DNA of 64,000 bases from Nocardioides potassii (GCF_021648885.1 NZ_JAKJHZ010000012.1:62001-126000); one strand, 5' to 3'; positions 35,161 through 43,437 are shown, counted from the first letter of the stretch. The notes: generated by a model not told the origin, from the letters alone. Numbers and translations: made by a program.

Positions 35161-35532
35161 ATGAACATCGTCCTGTGGATCATCGCCATCGTCCTCGCCG
35201 TCGCCTTCGCGGCGGCCGGCTTCATGAAGGCGACAGCGCCCAAGGAGAAGCTCGCGGAGAACATGGACTGGGTCGAGGACTTCTCCGAGCGCACGATCAA
35301 GCTGATCGGCGTGCTGGAGATCCTCGGAGCGATCGGGCTCGTCCTTCCCGCGGCACTCGACATCGCCCCCGTCCTCACTCCGCTCGCCGCGACCGGACTG
35401 GCCGTCCTGATGGCCCTGGCCGCGGTCACCCACGCCCGCCGCAAGGAGTACCCGATGATCGGGGTCAACGTGGTCCTCGGCGGCCTCGCCCTGTTCGTCG
35501 CGATCATGCGGTTCGGGTCGCAGTCCTTCTGA
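35161..35532 (+). CDS. DoxX-like membrane protein
   Basis: 123-residue protein with four predicted membrane segments: IVLWIIAIVLAVAFAAAGFMK at the start, then around residues 45-60, 75-92 and 100-118. The arrangement and the early GFMK motif fit the DoxX-like family. Some DoxX proteins take part in membrane redox or thiol stress complexes. GGAG ribosome-binding site 6 bases before the ATG. Divergent from, and probably controlled by, the MarR-type regulator. Confidence 0.78.
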   Translation: MNIVLWIIAIVLAVAFAAAGFMKATAPKEKLAENMDWVEDFSERTIKLIGVLEILGAIGLVLPAALDIAPVLTPLAATGLAVLMALAAVTHARRKEYPMIGVNVVLGGLALFVAIMRFGSQSF

Positions 35533-35651
35533 CCTGAGCTGGGCGGTCCCTGTTGACGGCCGTCGGCGGCTGTCGGAACGGGCGCATAGGGTTCGTCCTG
35601 CCCGACCGACAGCCGTCGGAGGGTCCGCCACACGCCCGCCAGGAGCCGACC

Positions 35652-37694
35652 TTGCTCGAAGCGCTCGACCCCGAGCAGCGACAGGTCGCCGAGACGCTGC
35701 GCGGCCCCGTCCGGGTGCTGGCTGGGGCGGGGACGGGCAAGACGCGAGCCGTGACGCACCGCATCGCCCACGGTGTCGCCACCGGTGTCTACGCGCCCAC
35801 CGAGGTCCTCGCACTGTCGTTCACCACGCGTGCGGCCGGCGAGATGCGCGAGCGCCTTCGCGCGCTCGGCGCACCGGGCGTCCAGGCCCGGACCTTCCAC
35901 TCCGCCGCGCTGCGCCAGCTCCGCTACTTCTGGCCGCGGGTCCACCAGCGTGAGCTCCCCGAGCTCACGCAGTCCAAGCTCGGGATGCTCGCGCTCGCCG
36001 CGCGCCGCCAGCGGCTCGCGACCGACCAGGCCACCCTCCGTGACCTCGCGAGCGAGGTCGAGTGGGCCAAGGTCAGCAACGTGTCCCCGGAGTCCTACGC
36101 CGCCCTCGCCCGGTCACGGGGTCGCTCGGTCGCCGGGCTCGACCCCGAGGTGGTGGCACGGGCGTTCGGGTCCTACGAGGAGGTCAAGCGCGACCAGGGG
36201 CGCATGGACATGGAGGACGTCCTCCTGTTCGGCGCCGGCCTGCTCGCGGACAACGAGGCCGTCGCCGCCCAGGTGCGCCGGCAGTACAAGTGGTTCGTCG
36301 TCGACGAGTTCCAGGACGTCTCGCCGCTCCAGCACGCCCTCCTCGACCTGTGGCTCGGCGGCCGCGACGAGCTGTGCGTCGTCGGCGACCCGGCCCAGAC
36401 CATCTACTCCTTCGCGGGCGCCGACGCGCGCTACCTGCGCGAGTTCACGCAGCGGTTCCCCTCCGCGACCAGCGTCGAGCTGGTCCGCAACTACCGCTCG
36501 ACCCCCGAGGTGGTGGCCGCTGCCAACACCCTCCTCGCCGGGACCGCGAGCCAGGGGGTCGCGCTCGTCGCCCAGCGTCCGTCCGGTGCGCGGATCACCT
36601 TCCGCGAGGCCCCCGACGAGGTGGCCGAGGCGGACGCGGTCGCCGACCGGATCGCCATGCTCCGCGCGCAGGGCACCCCGGCGAGCCGGATGGCGGTGCT
36701 GCTGCGGATCAACGCCCAGTCCGAGCGCTTCGAGGAGGCCCTCGCCGCGCGCGGCCTGCCCTACGTCGTACGCGGGGCAGCGCGCTTCTTCGACCGGCCC
36801 GAGGTGCGGCAGGCGATCACCCTCGTCCGTGGCTCCGCCCGCAGCGGTGAAGGCGCCGGACCGGTCACTGACGCCGTCCTCGCCGTCCTGTCCCAGATGG
36901 GGCACACCCTCCAGCCTCCCGAGGGCCGGGGAGAGGTCCGCAACCGCTGGGAGTCGTTGCAGGCCCTCGTCGACCTCTCCGTCGACTTCACGCGCGAGCA
37001 GCCCGACGCCACCCTCGGCGACTTCGTCGACGACCTCGACCGCCGCGCCGGCGAGCAGCACGCGCCGGTGGCGGACGCGGTCACCCTGGCCACCATCCAC
37101 TCGGCCAAGGGCCTCGAGTGGGACGCCGTCTTCGTGGCCGGCATGCACGAGAAGATGATGCCGATCGCGCAGGCACAGGCCCCGGCCGAGGTCGAGGAGG
37201 AGCGGCGCCTGCTCTACGTCGCGATGACCCGCGCCCGCGACGAGCTCACGGTGTCCTGGGCGGTCGCCCGTGAGCCGGGCGGTCGTGGCAACCGCGGGGC
37301 GTCGCCGTTCCTCGCACCGCTGCTCGACGGCGTGCCCGGCGTCGCGGCGCAACGACGCGAGCGCGCGAAGCGCAACCGTGCGGCGATGCACTGCCGTGAG
37401 TGCGGGCGCCCGCTCTCCACCGCGCAGGAGAAGAAGACCGGGCGGTGCGGCGACTGCCCGGCCTCCTACGACGAGGCGCTCTTCGAGCGGCTGCGCGAGT
37501 GGCGGCTCGCGCGGGCGACGCAGGACAGCGTGCCGGCCTTCGTGATCTTCACCGACGCGACGCTGCAGCTGATCGCCGAGCACTCCCCGGCCGACGAGAA
37601 GGGACTCCGCGCGATCAGCGGAGTGGGTCCCAGCAAGCTCACGAAGTACGGCGACGAGGTGCTCGCGCTCGTCGCGGGTGCGACCAAGGGATGA
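35652..37694 (+). CDS. uvrD2: ATP-dependent DNA helicase UvrD2
   Basis: 680-residue superfamily-1 helicase of the actinobacterial UvrD2 type. Walker A GAGTGKT at residues 25-31, VDEFQD Walker B, GDPAQTIYSFAGAD, TIHSAKGLEWD, a tetracysteine zinc motif (Cys581, Cys584, Cys599, Cys602) and a C-terminal HRDC domain from about residue 610. TTG at 35652 was chosen because AGGAG lies 6 bases before it; the frame is open to 35553 without a better site. It unwinds DNA 3' to 5' in repair. Directly upstream of whiB7, as in mycobacteria. Confidence 0.92.
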   Translation: MLEALDPEQRQVAETLRGPVRVLAGAGTGKTRAVTHRIAHGVATGVYAPTEVLALSFTTRAAGEMRERLRALGAPGVQARTFHSAALRQLRYFWPRVHQRELPELTQSKLGMLALAARRQRLATDQATLRDLASEVEWAKVSNVSPESYAALARSRGRSVAGLDPEVVARAFGSYEEVKRDQGRMDMEDVLLFGAGLLADNEAVAAQVRRQYKWFVVDEFQDVSPLQHALLDLWLGGRDELCVVGDPAQTIYSFAGADARYLREFTQRFPSATSVELVRNYRSTPEVVAAANTLLAGTASQGVALVAQRPSGARITFREAPDEVAEADAVADRIAMLRAQGTPASRMAVLLRINAQSERFEEALAARGLPYVVRGAARFFDRPEVRQAITLVRGSARSGEGAGPVTDAVLAVLSQMGHTLQPPEGRGEVRNRWESLQALVDLSVDFTREQPDATLGDFVDDLDRRAGEQHAPVADAVTLATIHSAKGLEWDAVFVAGMHEKMMPIAQAQAPAEVEEERRLLYVAMTRARDELTVSWAVAREPGGRGNRGASPFLAPLLDGVPGVAAQRRERAKRNRAAMHCRECGRPLSTAQEKKTGRCGDCPASYDEALFERLREWRLARATQDSVPAFVIFTDATLQLIAEHSPADEKGLRAISGVGPSKLTKYGDEVLALVAGATKG

Positions 37695-37721
37695 TCCCGA
37701 AAAGAAATCCAGGTAATACCC

Positions 37722-37761
37722 ACAAAATCGTTTGCCCCTGACGCAGCGCAGGGTCTAGCGT
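37722..37761 (+). promoter_or_regulatory. Putative whiB7-type promoter
   Basis: An AT-rich ACAAAAT (37722-37728) lies just upstream of a -35-like TTGCCC (37732-37737) and a -10-like TAGCGT (37756-37761) with 18-bp spacing. WhiB7-dependent promoters have an AT-rich block 3 bp before the -35, bound by the AT-hook. Inferred autoregulation. Confidence 0.5.
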
Positions 37762-37835
37762 TCCTCTCACCAACCCATGCGCACTGGGATCCCTGACAAG
37801 GATCCGCGCCCGATGCCCCGAAGGAGGTGGCCCCC

Positions 37836-38027
37836 ATGGAGAACTACACGAAGACGATGACGGCTTGGACGCCGTCCTTCGGCATGTCCACCCTCGGCCG
37901 CCCCTGCGCGCACACGCGCGCCTTCGGTGCTGTCGCGATGGCTGCCCAGGTCGTCCAGGGCGACGCCGCCATCGTGCGCATCAAGGGCGATTTCCCGGGT
38001 TCTCCTGCCTGGAGTCCGTCGACATAG
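37836..38027 (+). CDS. whiB7 leader peptide ORF (uORF)
   Basis: 63-codon ORF in the 5' leader of whiB7, with a perfect AAGGAGGT ribosome-binding site 8 bases before the ATG, so it is surely translated. The peptide has no recognisable domain. It ends 27 bp before a terminator hairpin, and its last codons contain CCTGGAG, which can pair with the terminator's 5' side. whiB7 genes in other actinobacteria are induced when ribosome-targeting antibiotics stall translation of such an uORF and relieve attenuation. Role inferred from this architecture. Confidence 0.75.
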   Translation: MENYTKTMTAWTPSFGMSTLGRPCAHTRAFGAVAMAAQVVQGDAAIVRIKGDFPGSPAWSPST

Positions 38028-38094
38028 GTGACTTACCTACATCGGCAGCCTCCAGGCCGCGGAACCCGACACCGGGATCCGCGGCCTTTCTGTT
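38008..38094 (+). terminator. whiB7 attenuator (terminator with competing stem)
   Basis: Terminator stem AGGCCGCGGA (38054-38063) with TCCGCGGCCT (38078-38087), followed by TTCTGTTT. An alternative stem CCTGGAG (38008-38014) with CTCCAGG (38050-38056) shares three bases with the terminator arm, so the two compete. Lies between the uORF and whiB7. Confidence 0.75.
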
Positions 38095-38159
38095 TGTCCA
38101 GCACCGCAATGTCCAGTTCCAGACCCGCGATCAGGTCAACGAGTAGGAGGTGAATACAC

Positions 38160-38531
38160 ATGACCATCAGCGTTCTCGACCGCAACCGCGCTGCCGATGT
38201 CGAGCCCCAGGCACCCCTGGGAGCCCTGCACGACGCAGCCGCCGGAGTGGATGAGGAGTTGCTGCCCTGCCGCGTCAACGACGCCGAGCTGTGGTTTGCC
38301 GAGTCCCCCGCGGACGTGGAGCACGCCAAGGCCCTCTGCGTCGACTGCCCCGTGCAGGCGCTGTGCCTCGACGGAGCCCTTGAGCGGCGCGAGCCGTGGG
38401 GCGTCTGGGGAGGCGAGCTCTTCCTCCAGGGCGTGGTGATCCCGCGCAAGCGGCCGCGAGGCCGGCCCCGCAAGTCCGACCAGGTTGCTCACGCGGCCGA
38501 GCAGAAGCAGAAGGACGGGGCCGCCGCGTAG
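38160..38531 (+). CDS. whiB7: WhiB7-type transcriptional regulator of intrinsic antibiotic resistance
   Basis: 123-residue WhiB protein. Four [4Fe-4S] ligands Cys37, Cys60, Cys63 and Cys69, the GVWGG turn at 81-85, and a C-terminal AT-hook RPRGRPRK at 98-105 that distinguishes WhiB7 from other WhiB proteins. It works with the primary sigma factor at promoters of resistance and stress genes. AGGAGG ribosome-binding site. Location next to uvrD2 and the preceding uORF-attenuator confirm the subtype. Confidence 0.93.
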   Translation: MTISVLDRNRAADVEPQAPLGALHDAAAGVDEELLPCRVNDAELWFAESPADVEHAKALCVDCPVQALCLDGALERREPWGVWGGELFLQGVVIPRKRPRGRPRKSDQVAHAAEQKQKDGAAA

Positions 38532-38583
38532 GCGCCACCGCGTACTCACTCCCACTCAGGAAACACAAGGAAACACCACCCAC

Positions 38584-38778
38584 ATGAAGACCTACCGAAA
38601 CGGAAGCAACGACATGAATCTCATGCATGAAGAACTCGCACGCGCGCAAATGTCCGCGCGCCTGGGAGAGGCGCACGAGCTGCGTCGTGGCCACCACCTG
38701 GCCATGGCGCGTCGGATGAGCCGCAAGGCGGAGCAGGCCGCGCAGCAGGCGCGTCTCGCCCTCGCCCGCGCGATCTGA
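38584..38778 (+). CDS. Small basic hypothetical protein
   Basis: 64-residue Arg/Ala-rich protein, strongly helical by composition (HEELARAQMSARLGEAHELR, then KAEQAAQQARLALARA). No domain recognised. Two starts are possible: 38584, or 38614 (MNLMHEEL), the latter having GGAAG at a suitable distance. Lies 52 bp after whiB7 and is followed by a large palindromic terminator. Similar short basic proteins are common in actinobacteria; function unknown. Confidence 0.55.
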   Translation: MKTYRNGSNDMNLMHEELARAQMSARLGEAHELRRGHHLAMARRMSRKAEQAAQQARLALARAI

Positions 38779-38810
38779 TCCACTCACCTGATCGCGGGTG
38801 GGCACAGCAC

Positions 38811-38847
38811 GAGCCGGTACGTCGTCACGGTGACGACGTACCGGCTC
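38811..38847. terminator. 18-bp perfect palindromic hairpin
   Basis: Arms 38811-38828 and 38830-38847 are perfect complements around one base, starting GAGCCGGTACG; TCGGTCATTTC follows. Strong terminator after the whiB7-region transcript. Confidence 0.75.
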
Positions 38848-38888
38848 GTCGGTCATTTCGGGAGGGGTGGGGGAGTAGCGTCGCTCGC

Positions 38889-39068
38889 GTGGGCATGGAC
38901 GACGAGGAGACCGTCACCTGCAGCTACTGCGGGACGCAGGCGTCGGCGAGCGACGCGCTGGCCTGGACGACGGCAGTGGAGCGCGGTCGGCAGCAGCGGT
39001 TCTGCGTCACGTGCTCGCGGGCGAACCTGCGGGCGATGGAGGGCAAGCTCGACAGCGAGTGGTGGTGA
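38889..39068 (+). CDS. Small conserved zinc-ribbon protein
   Basis: 59-codon gene. The protein has two CxxC pairs, CSYCGTQ and CVTCSRANLRAMEG, and ends LDSEWW, a C-terminus shared by a small protein family seen across actinobacteria. The four cysteines should bind one zinc ion. GTG at 38889 or ATG at 38895 could be the start. No partner is indicated; function unknown. Convergent with the next gene, whose stop lies 8 bp away. Confidence 0.75.
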   Translation: MGMDDEETVTCSYCGTQASASDALAWTTAVERGRQQRFCVTCSRANLRAMEGKLDSEWW

Positions 39069-39075
39069 CGCTCCC

Positions 39076-39600
39076 TCACGCGGTGTCGAACCAGGCGCAG
39101 CCGCAGTAGGGATGGCGCGCCCAGCGCCGCTGCGTCGGGAGCTGCTGGTGGTCGTGGCGCCACGAGGTGAGCCAGGTGTACGGCGTCTCGCCGGCAGCCC
39201 AGGCGGCCAGGTCGCGCGCAGCGGTGCCGACAGCCAGCGCGAGGAGCGGTCGCGGCACCTCGGCGGCGAGCGCCTCCGGCCGGTCGTCGAGGACGGATGC
39301 GGCGACGCACCGCGCGCACGGGCCGAGCCCGGGCGCGGCCCACGGTCCGACCTCGACCGACCACGGAGTGACTGCGACGAGGAGGTGGGGCAGCGAGGCG
39401 ACGCTCCAGTCGTCGACGGTCGCCGACACCGCGCGACCGGGCGAGACGCCGATGCCGACCGCGGCGGTGTCGTCGACGGTGACCCCGGCGACCGCGAGGG
39501 CGGCGAGTGCCTGCGTGCGCCATGCGTCCGGACAGTCGAGCTGGGCACGCAGCCCGGCGGCGTACGGGCTCCGGGTGGGCACGAGCGGCATGCCACGCAC
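39076..39600 (-). CDS. Cyclodehydratase-like (TOMM-type) conserved actinobacterial protein
   Basis: 174-residue protein resembling the actinobacterial family related to the N-terminal part of bacteriocin-biosynthesis cyclodehydratases. Visible landmarks are GPCARCV near residue 93 and HPYCGCAW at the C-terminus, giving four cysteines that may bind zinc. There is no YcaO gene or precursor peptide nearby, so azole formation is not supported. GTG at 39600; an ATG three codons later (39591) is equally possible. Function unknown. Confidence 0.6.
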   Translation of the reverse strand: MRGMPLVPTRSPYAAGLRAQLDCPDAWRTQALAALAVAGVTVDDTAAVGIGVSPGRAVSATVDDWSVASLPHLLVAVTPWSVEVGPWAAPGLGPCARCVAASVLDDRPEALAAEVPRPLLALAVGTAARDLAAWAAGETPYTWLTSWRHDHQQLPTQRRWARHPYCGCAWFDTA

Positions 39601-39703
39601 GTTGCCACGTCACCCGACCTGCGTGGCCGCCCTCCACAGGGGAAATGCAGCGGCGGCGCCACCCGAGGGGTGACGCCGCCGCTGGTGGCTCAAGGGGTGA
39701 GTC

Positions 39704-39862
39704 TCACGCCTTGCCGAGGATGCGGTTCAGGTTGGTACCGCAGACCGGGCAGACGCCCTTGGCCATCTTGGTGCCCTTGTCGTTGACCTTGATCTCGCCC
39801 TCCGCCTCGCGCTTCTCCTTGCACTTGACGCAGTAGAACTCACCGCTCCAGGTCTCCGCCAT
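39704..39862 (-). CDS. DUF5679-type small zinc-ribbon protein
   Basis: 52-residue protein MAETWSGEFYCVKCK... ending CPVCGTNLNRILGKA. The CxxC pairs YCVKCK and CPVCG with a basic middle (EIKVNDKGTKM) match the DUF5679 pattern. AGGAGG lies 5 bases before the ATG, a very strong ribosome-binding site for such a short gene. Function unknown; probably binds zinc and possibly nucleic acid. Confidence 0.75.
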   Translation of the reverse strand: MAETWSGEFYCVKCKEKREAEGEIKVNDKGTKMAKGVCPVCGTNLNRILGKA

Positions 39863-40054
39863 GACGGCCTCCTTGCTTGTTTCTTCTTGGTCGTCGCGAC
39901 GGGGTTGTCGTAGGGGGAAGCCCGCCGGGGAACGTGGCGGTCGCCAGCGCTCCGCCGATGACCCTACGCCACGCGTGGGCCACGCTCACGCACCACACGC
40001 GCTGAGCGTGAATCCGGGTCGGTCCACGCTCAGCGGCATCAGTACCCTCGGGCC

Positions 40055-40873
40055 ATGCCCGAGACCCCGGCCGACGCCCTCCCGCAGCTGTCCCACCTCC
40101 GCCTCGAGCGGCCCTCCGAGGGGGTCGCGCTGCTGACCCTCGACAACCCCGACATGCGCAACGCGATGAGCGACGAGATGACGTCGTCGTGGGTCCGGGC
40201 CGTCGACCACCTCGCCGCCGACCCGACCGTCCGGGCCGTCGTCGTGACCGGCGAGGGCAGCGCCTTCTGCTCCGGCGGCAACACGTCCTGGATCGCCAGC
40301 GAGCCCGACGCGAGCGTCGACCGGCTGCGCACCCGGATGCTGCCGTTCTACCGGGCCTGGCTCTCCATCCGCCGGCTCGAGGTCCCGACCATCGCCGCGG
40401 TCAACGGTGCCGCGATCGGTGCCGGGCTGTGCCTCGCCCTGGCCTGCGACATCCGGTACGCCGCCGAGGGTGCGAAGCTCGGGCTGCCGTTCAACAAGCT
40501 CGGCATGCACGCCGGCATGGCCGGCACCTGGCTGCTGCCCAACGTGGTCGGACCGGCTCACGCCCGCGACCTGCTGCTCACCGGACGAGTCGTCGAGGCC
40601 GACGAGGCCCTCCGGCTCGGGCTGGTCTCACGGGTGGTCGAGAGCGGCGCGTTCCTCGAGGAGGTGCTCGCGACGGCGGCCGGGATCGCCGCGACCGCGC
40701 CGATCGCGAGCAGGCTGACGAAGATCGCCCTCGCGGACGGAGGCCACCCCGACTTCGAGTCCGCCCTGCAGTGGGAGGCGCTCGCGCAGCCGCTCACGCT
40801 GGCGACCGCCGACCTGCAGGAGGGCATCGCCGCCGCCCGGGAGAAGCGGGCTCCGGAGTTCCGCGGCGAGTAG
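40055..40873 (+). CDS. Enoyl-CoA hydratase/isomerase family protein
   Basis: 272-residue crotonase-fold protein. Oxyanion-hole segments GSAFCSGGN (near 70) and NGAAIGAGLCLALACDIRYA (near 116-135), and the LPFNKLGMHAGMAGTWLLP region where catalytic Glu residues sit in hydratases; here the second position is not an obvious Glu, so isomerase or other acyl-CoA chemistry is possible. Acts on acyl-CoA thioesters in the cytoplasm. Single gene, followed by a terminator-like hairpin. Confidence 0.85.
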   Translation: MPETPADALPQLSHLRLERPSEGVALLTLDNPDMRNAMSDEMTSSWVRAVDHLAADPTVRAVVVTGEGSAFCSGGNTSWIASEPDASVDRLRTRMLPFYRAWLSIRRLEVPTIAAVNGAAIGAGLCLALACDIRYAAEGAKLGLPFNKLGMHAGMAGTWLLPNVVGPAHARDLLLTGRVVEADEALRLGLVSRVVESGAFLEEVLATAAGIAATAPIASRLTKIALADGGHPDFESALQWEALAQPLTLATADLQEGIAAAREKRAPEFRGE

Positions 40874-41183
40874 CCGAGCGCCGCAGAGGAGTCGGAGACG
40901 AAGAAGGGGCCCCGCAGCCCACCGACGCCTGCCTTCCCCTGCTGACGTCGAGGAGCCGTGGGGCCCTTCTGGGGAGCACGCTAGGAGGCGTCGCACGCCC
41001 GGTCAACGCCATGGCGTCCACGCCTGTGGACAGAGCTGTGGAGGCGGTGTGCACGGTGGTCCGGCCCTCGTGGACGGTGGGCTCGCGCGTGGGGAGAGCC
41101 CTGTGGGCGACACGCCCGGCGGGGCGTCGTACTGTGCCCGTGACCAGCGCGTACGCCGCGATCCGGGGTGTGGAGGAGAAATA
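40874..41183. other. 310-bp intergenic region with terminator and TGTGGA pair
   Basis: No gene seen. It holds a long-loop hairpin at 40902-40970 and paired TGTGGA motifs at 41023-41043, near-identical to those at 14065-14085. Confidence 0.6.
40902..40970 (+). terminator. Terminator-like hairpin after the enoyl-CoA hydratase gene
   Basis: AGAAGGGGCCCCGC (40902-40915) pairs with GTGGGGCCCTTCT (40958-40970), with one bulged base and one G-T pair, around a 42-nt loop. Confidence 0.5.
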
Positions 41184-42233
41184 GTGAGCGACGAGTCGGC
41201 GGCCGGCGAGGCCCGGGGTCCCGTCGCGACCCTGCGCCGGATCGCGTTCCTGATGGAGCGCAAGCGCGAGGAGAGCCGACGGATCGAGGCCTTCCGCAAC
41301 GCCGCGCGCACGATCCTCCCGTTGCCCGAGGACGAGGTGCGCGCCCGCGCCGCGGCCGGCACGCTCACCGAGCTCCCGGGGATCGGCCCGAGCACCGCCG
41401 CCGTGATCACCGACGCCTGCAACGGCGTCGTACCGGAGCGGCTGGTGAAGCTCGAGAAGACCGCCGGCCCGCTCGCGACCGGCGGCGAGGAGCTCCGCGC
41501 CCGGCTGCGCGGCGACCTCCACTCCCACAGCGACTGGTCCGACGGCGGTTCCCCGCTCGAGGAGATGGCCATGACGGCCATGGAGCTCGGCCACGACTAC
41601 CTCGTGCTGACCGACCACAGCCCGCGGCTGCGGGTGGCCAACGGCCTGAGCGCCGAGCGGCTCGGGCGCCAGCTCGGTGTGGTCGACGCCGTCAACGAGC
41701 ACCTCGGCGGCGCCTTCACGCTGCTCAAGGGGATCGAGGTCGACATCCTCGACGACGGCTCGCTGGACCAGACCGACGAGATGCTCGGTCGGCTCGACGT
41801 CCGGGTCGCCTCGGTGCACTCGAAGCTGCGGATGGACGCCGTACCGATGACCAAGCGGATGATCGGCGCGGTGCGCAATCCGTACACCAACGTCCTCGGG
41901 CACTGCACGGGTCGGCTCGTCACGGGCAACCGGGGTCAGCGGCCGCAGAGCCAGTTCGACGCGAAGGCCGTCTTCACCGCGTGCGCCGAGGAGGGGGTGG
42001 CGGTCGAGATCAACTCACGACCCGAGCGGCGCGACCCCCCGACCAGGCTGCTCGAGCTCGCCCGCGACCTCGGCTGCCTGTTCTCGATCGACTCCGACGC
42101 CCATGCTCCGGGCCAGCTCGACATGCTCGACCACGGCGCCGCCCGCGCGACGGAGGCCGGCATCGACCCCGACCGCATCGTCACCACCTGGGAGCGCGAC
42201 CGGTTGCTGGAGTGGGCGTCCGCGCGGCTGTGA
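41184..42233 (+). CDS. PHP-domain phosphoesterase with N-terminal HhH (PolX C-terminal-like)
   Basis: 349-residue protein. The N-terminal region has a helix-hairpin-helix LTELPGIGPSTAAVITDA; the PHP domain follows with metal motifs GDLHSHSDWSDG, LTDHSPRL, IEVDIL, SVHSK, LGHCTGRL and IDSDAHAP. It resembles the C-terminal half of family-X DNA polymerases (3'-5' exonuclease/phosphoesterase) without the polymerase domain. GTG start after GGAGGAG. Likely a DNA- or nucleotide-directed phosphoesterase. Confidence 0.85.
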   Translation: MSDESAAGEARGPVATLRRIAFLMERKREESRRIEAFRNAARTILPLPEDEVRARAAAGTLTELPGIGPSTAAVITDACNGVVPERLVKLEKTAGPLATGGEELRARLRGDLHSHSDWSDGGSPLEEMAMTAMELGHDYLVLTDHSPRLRVANGLSAERLGRQLGVVDAVNEHLGGAFTLLKGIEVDILDDGSLDQTDEMLGRLDVRVASVHSKLRMDAVPMTKRMIGAVRNPYTNVLGHCTGRLVTGNRGQRPQSQFDAKAVFTACAEEGVAVEINSRPERRDPPTRLLELARDLGCLFSIDSDAHAPGQLDMLDHGAARATEAGIDPDRIVTTWERDRLLEWASARL

Positions 42234-42284
42234 CCCCGCGCGTCCCGGCTGGTCCTGTCGGTGGGGAGGGCTAGGTTCGGGAGC

Positions 42285-42821
42285 ATGAGCTCGCCGTCAC
42301 CCACCGCTGAGGTGGAGGTACGCCGTTCGCGCCGCCGCCGGCGCACGGTGTCGGCCTACCGCGACGGCGACCGCATCGTGGTGCTGATCCCGGCGACCAT
42401 GAGCAAGCGCGACGAGGCGACCTGGGTCGCCGACATGGTGAAGCGGATCGAGCGCCAGGAGAAGCGCAAGCTGCGCTCCGACGACGACCTCGTCACCCGT
42501 GCGGCCACGCTCAACGACCTCTACCTCGGCGGGCTCGCGGTCCCGGCCTCCGTGCGCTGGGTGACCAACCAGAATGCGCGGTGGGGCTCCTGCACGCCGG
42601 GCGACCGGACGATCCGGCTCAGCGACCGGCTGCAGCAGATGCCCGGCTGGGTGGTCGACTACGTGCTCGTCCACGAGCTGGCCCACCTGCTCGAGGCGGG
42701 ACACACCCCGGAGTTCTGGGCCTGGGTGGACCGCTATCCCAAGGCCGAGAAGGCCAAGGGCTACCTCGAGGGGTTCTCCACCGGCGCACGCCTCGAGCCG
42801 CCGCCGGGCGCCGAGGACTGA
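42285..42821 (+). CDS. YgjP-like (DUF45/M48-type) metallopeptidase
   Basis: 178-residue protein with HELAH at about residues 133-137 and a downstream GHTPEFWAWVDRYP, the zinc-binding pattern of the YgjP/SprT-like family. WGSCTPGDRTIRLSDRL before it is typical of the same family. The N-terminus is very basic (RRSRRRRR). Some relatives act on DNA-protein crosslinks; substrate here unknown. ATG at 42285; stands alone. Confidence 0.85.
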   Translation: MSSPSPTAEVEVRRSRRRRRTVSAYRDGDRIVVLIPATMSKRDEATWVADMVKRIERQEKRKLRSDDDLVTRAATLNDLYLGGLAVPASVRWVTNQNARWGSCTPGDRTIRLSDRLQQMPGWVVDYVLVHELAHLLEAGHTPEFWAWVDRYPKAEKAKGYLEGFSTGARLEPPPGAED

Positions 42822-42975
42822 TCCACCCCCTCCGGGGGGTTCGGTGCACGACTGTTCCTGAAGGTTTACCGTTGAAGCACCTTCGCGTGGGGGAATTGGA
42901 TCGATCAGATTTCTAGGCTGTACGGACCGTCAATCCGGGGGGCCGTGACTTCCCGACCACGTGGGGAAGTCCGCC

Positions 42976-43437
42976 GTGACCGAGATCAAGCCGAGCCGCC
43001 GTCAGGTGGTGCGCGCCGGCGCCTGGACCGTCCCCGCGATCGCCGTGGCCGTTGCGGCGCCCGCCTTCGCGACCTCGGGCGCCGACCTCCGCCCTAGCAC
43101 CATCACGAGTGCCAGTAGAACGGGTCAGGGCAACACACCGACACTCACCGTGGTGATTCACATCGAGAACGGTGGGACGAGCGAGACCACGGGTCTGAAC
43201 GTCTCGTTCTCGGCTCCCTCGCTGTCGACCAGCCAGCCGCCGCTGCAAAACGGTTGGTCGCTCGTCAGTGCGACCATCACCACCGTGGTCTACAAGGCTC
43301 CCGCACAGTACGCTGCTGGCACGTTCCAAGATCTCACCTTCGTGCTCAACAGGACCGCCAACGGGACCGGCGACCTCGTGGTCGGCTTCAACACCTCCCC
43401 GGGCATCAGCGACTCAGAGACGAAGTCGTTCACCTGA
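42976..43437 (+). CDS. Tat-exported surface or secreted protein, unknown
   Basis: 153-residue protein with a twin-arginine-type signal: SRRQVVRAGAWTVPAIAVAVAAPAFA then a cleavage site at about residue 30. The mature part is Thr/Ser-rich beta-type sequence (LTVVIHIENGGTSETTGLNVSF), like an Ig-like or CARDB-type domain. The GTG at 42976 is favoured, since GGGGAAG precedes it. GC content and codon choice are noticeably lower than neighbours, suggesting later acquisition. Convergent with the NUDIX gene, stop codons abutting. Confidence 0.7.
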   Translation: MTEIKPSRRQVVRAGAWTVPAIAVAVAAPAFATSGADLRPSTITSASRTGQGNTPTLTVVIHIENGGTSETTGLNVSFSAPSLSTSQPPLQNGWSLVSATITTVVYKAPAQYAAGTFQDLTFVLNRTANGTGDLVVGFNTSPGISDSETKSFT

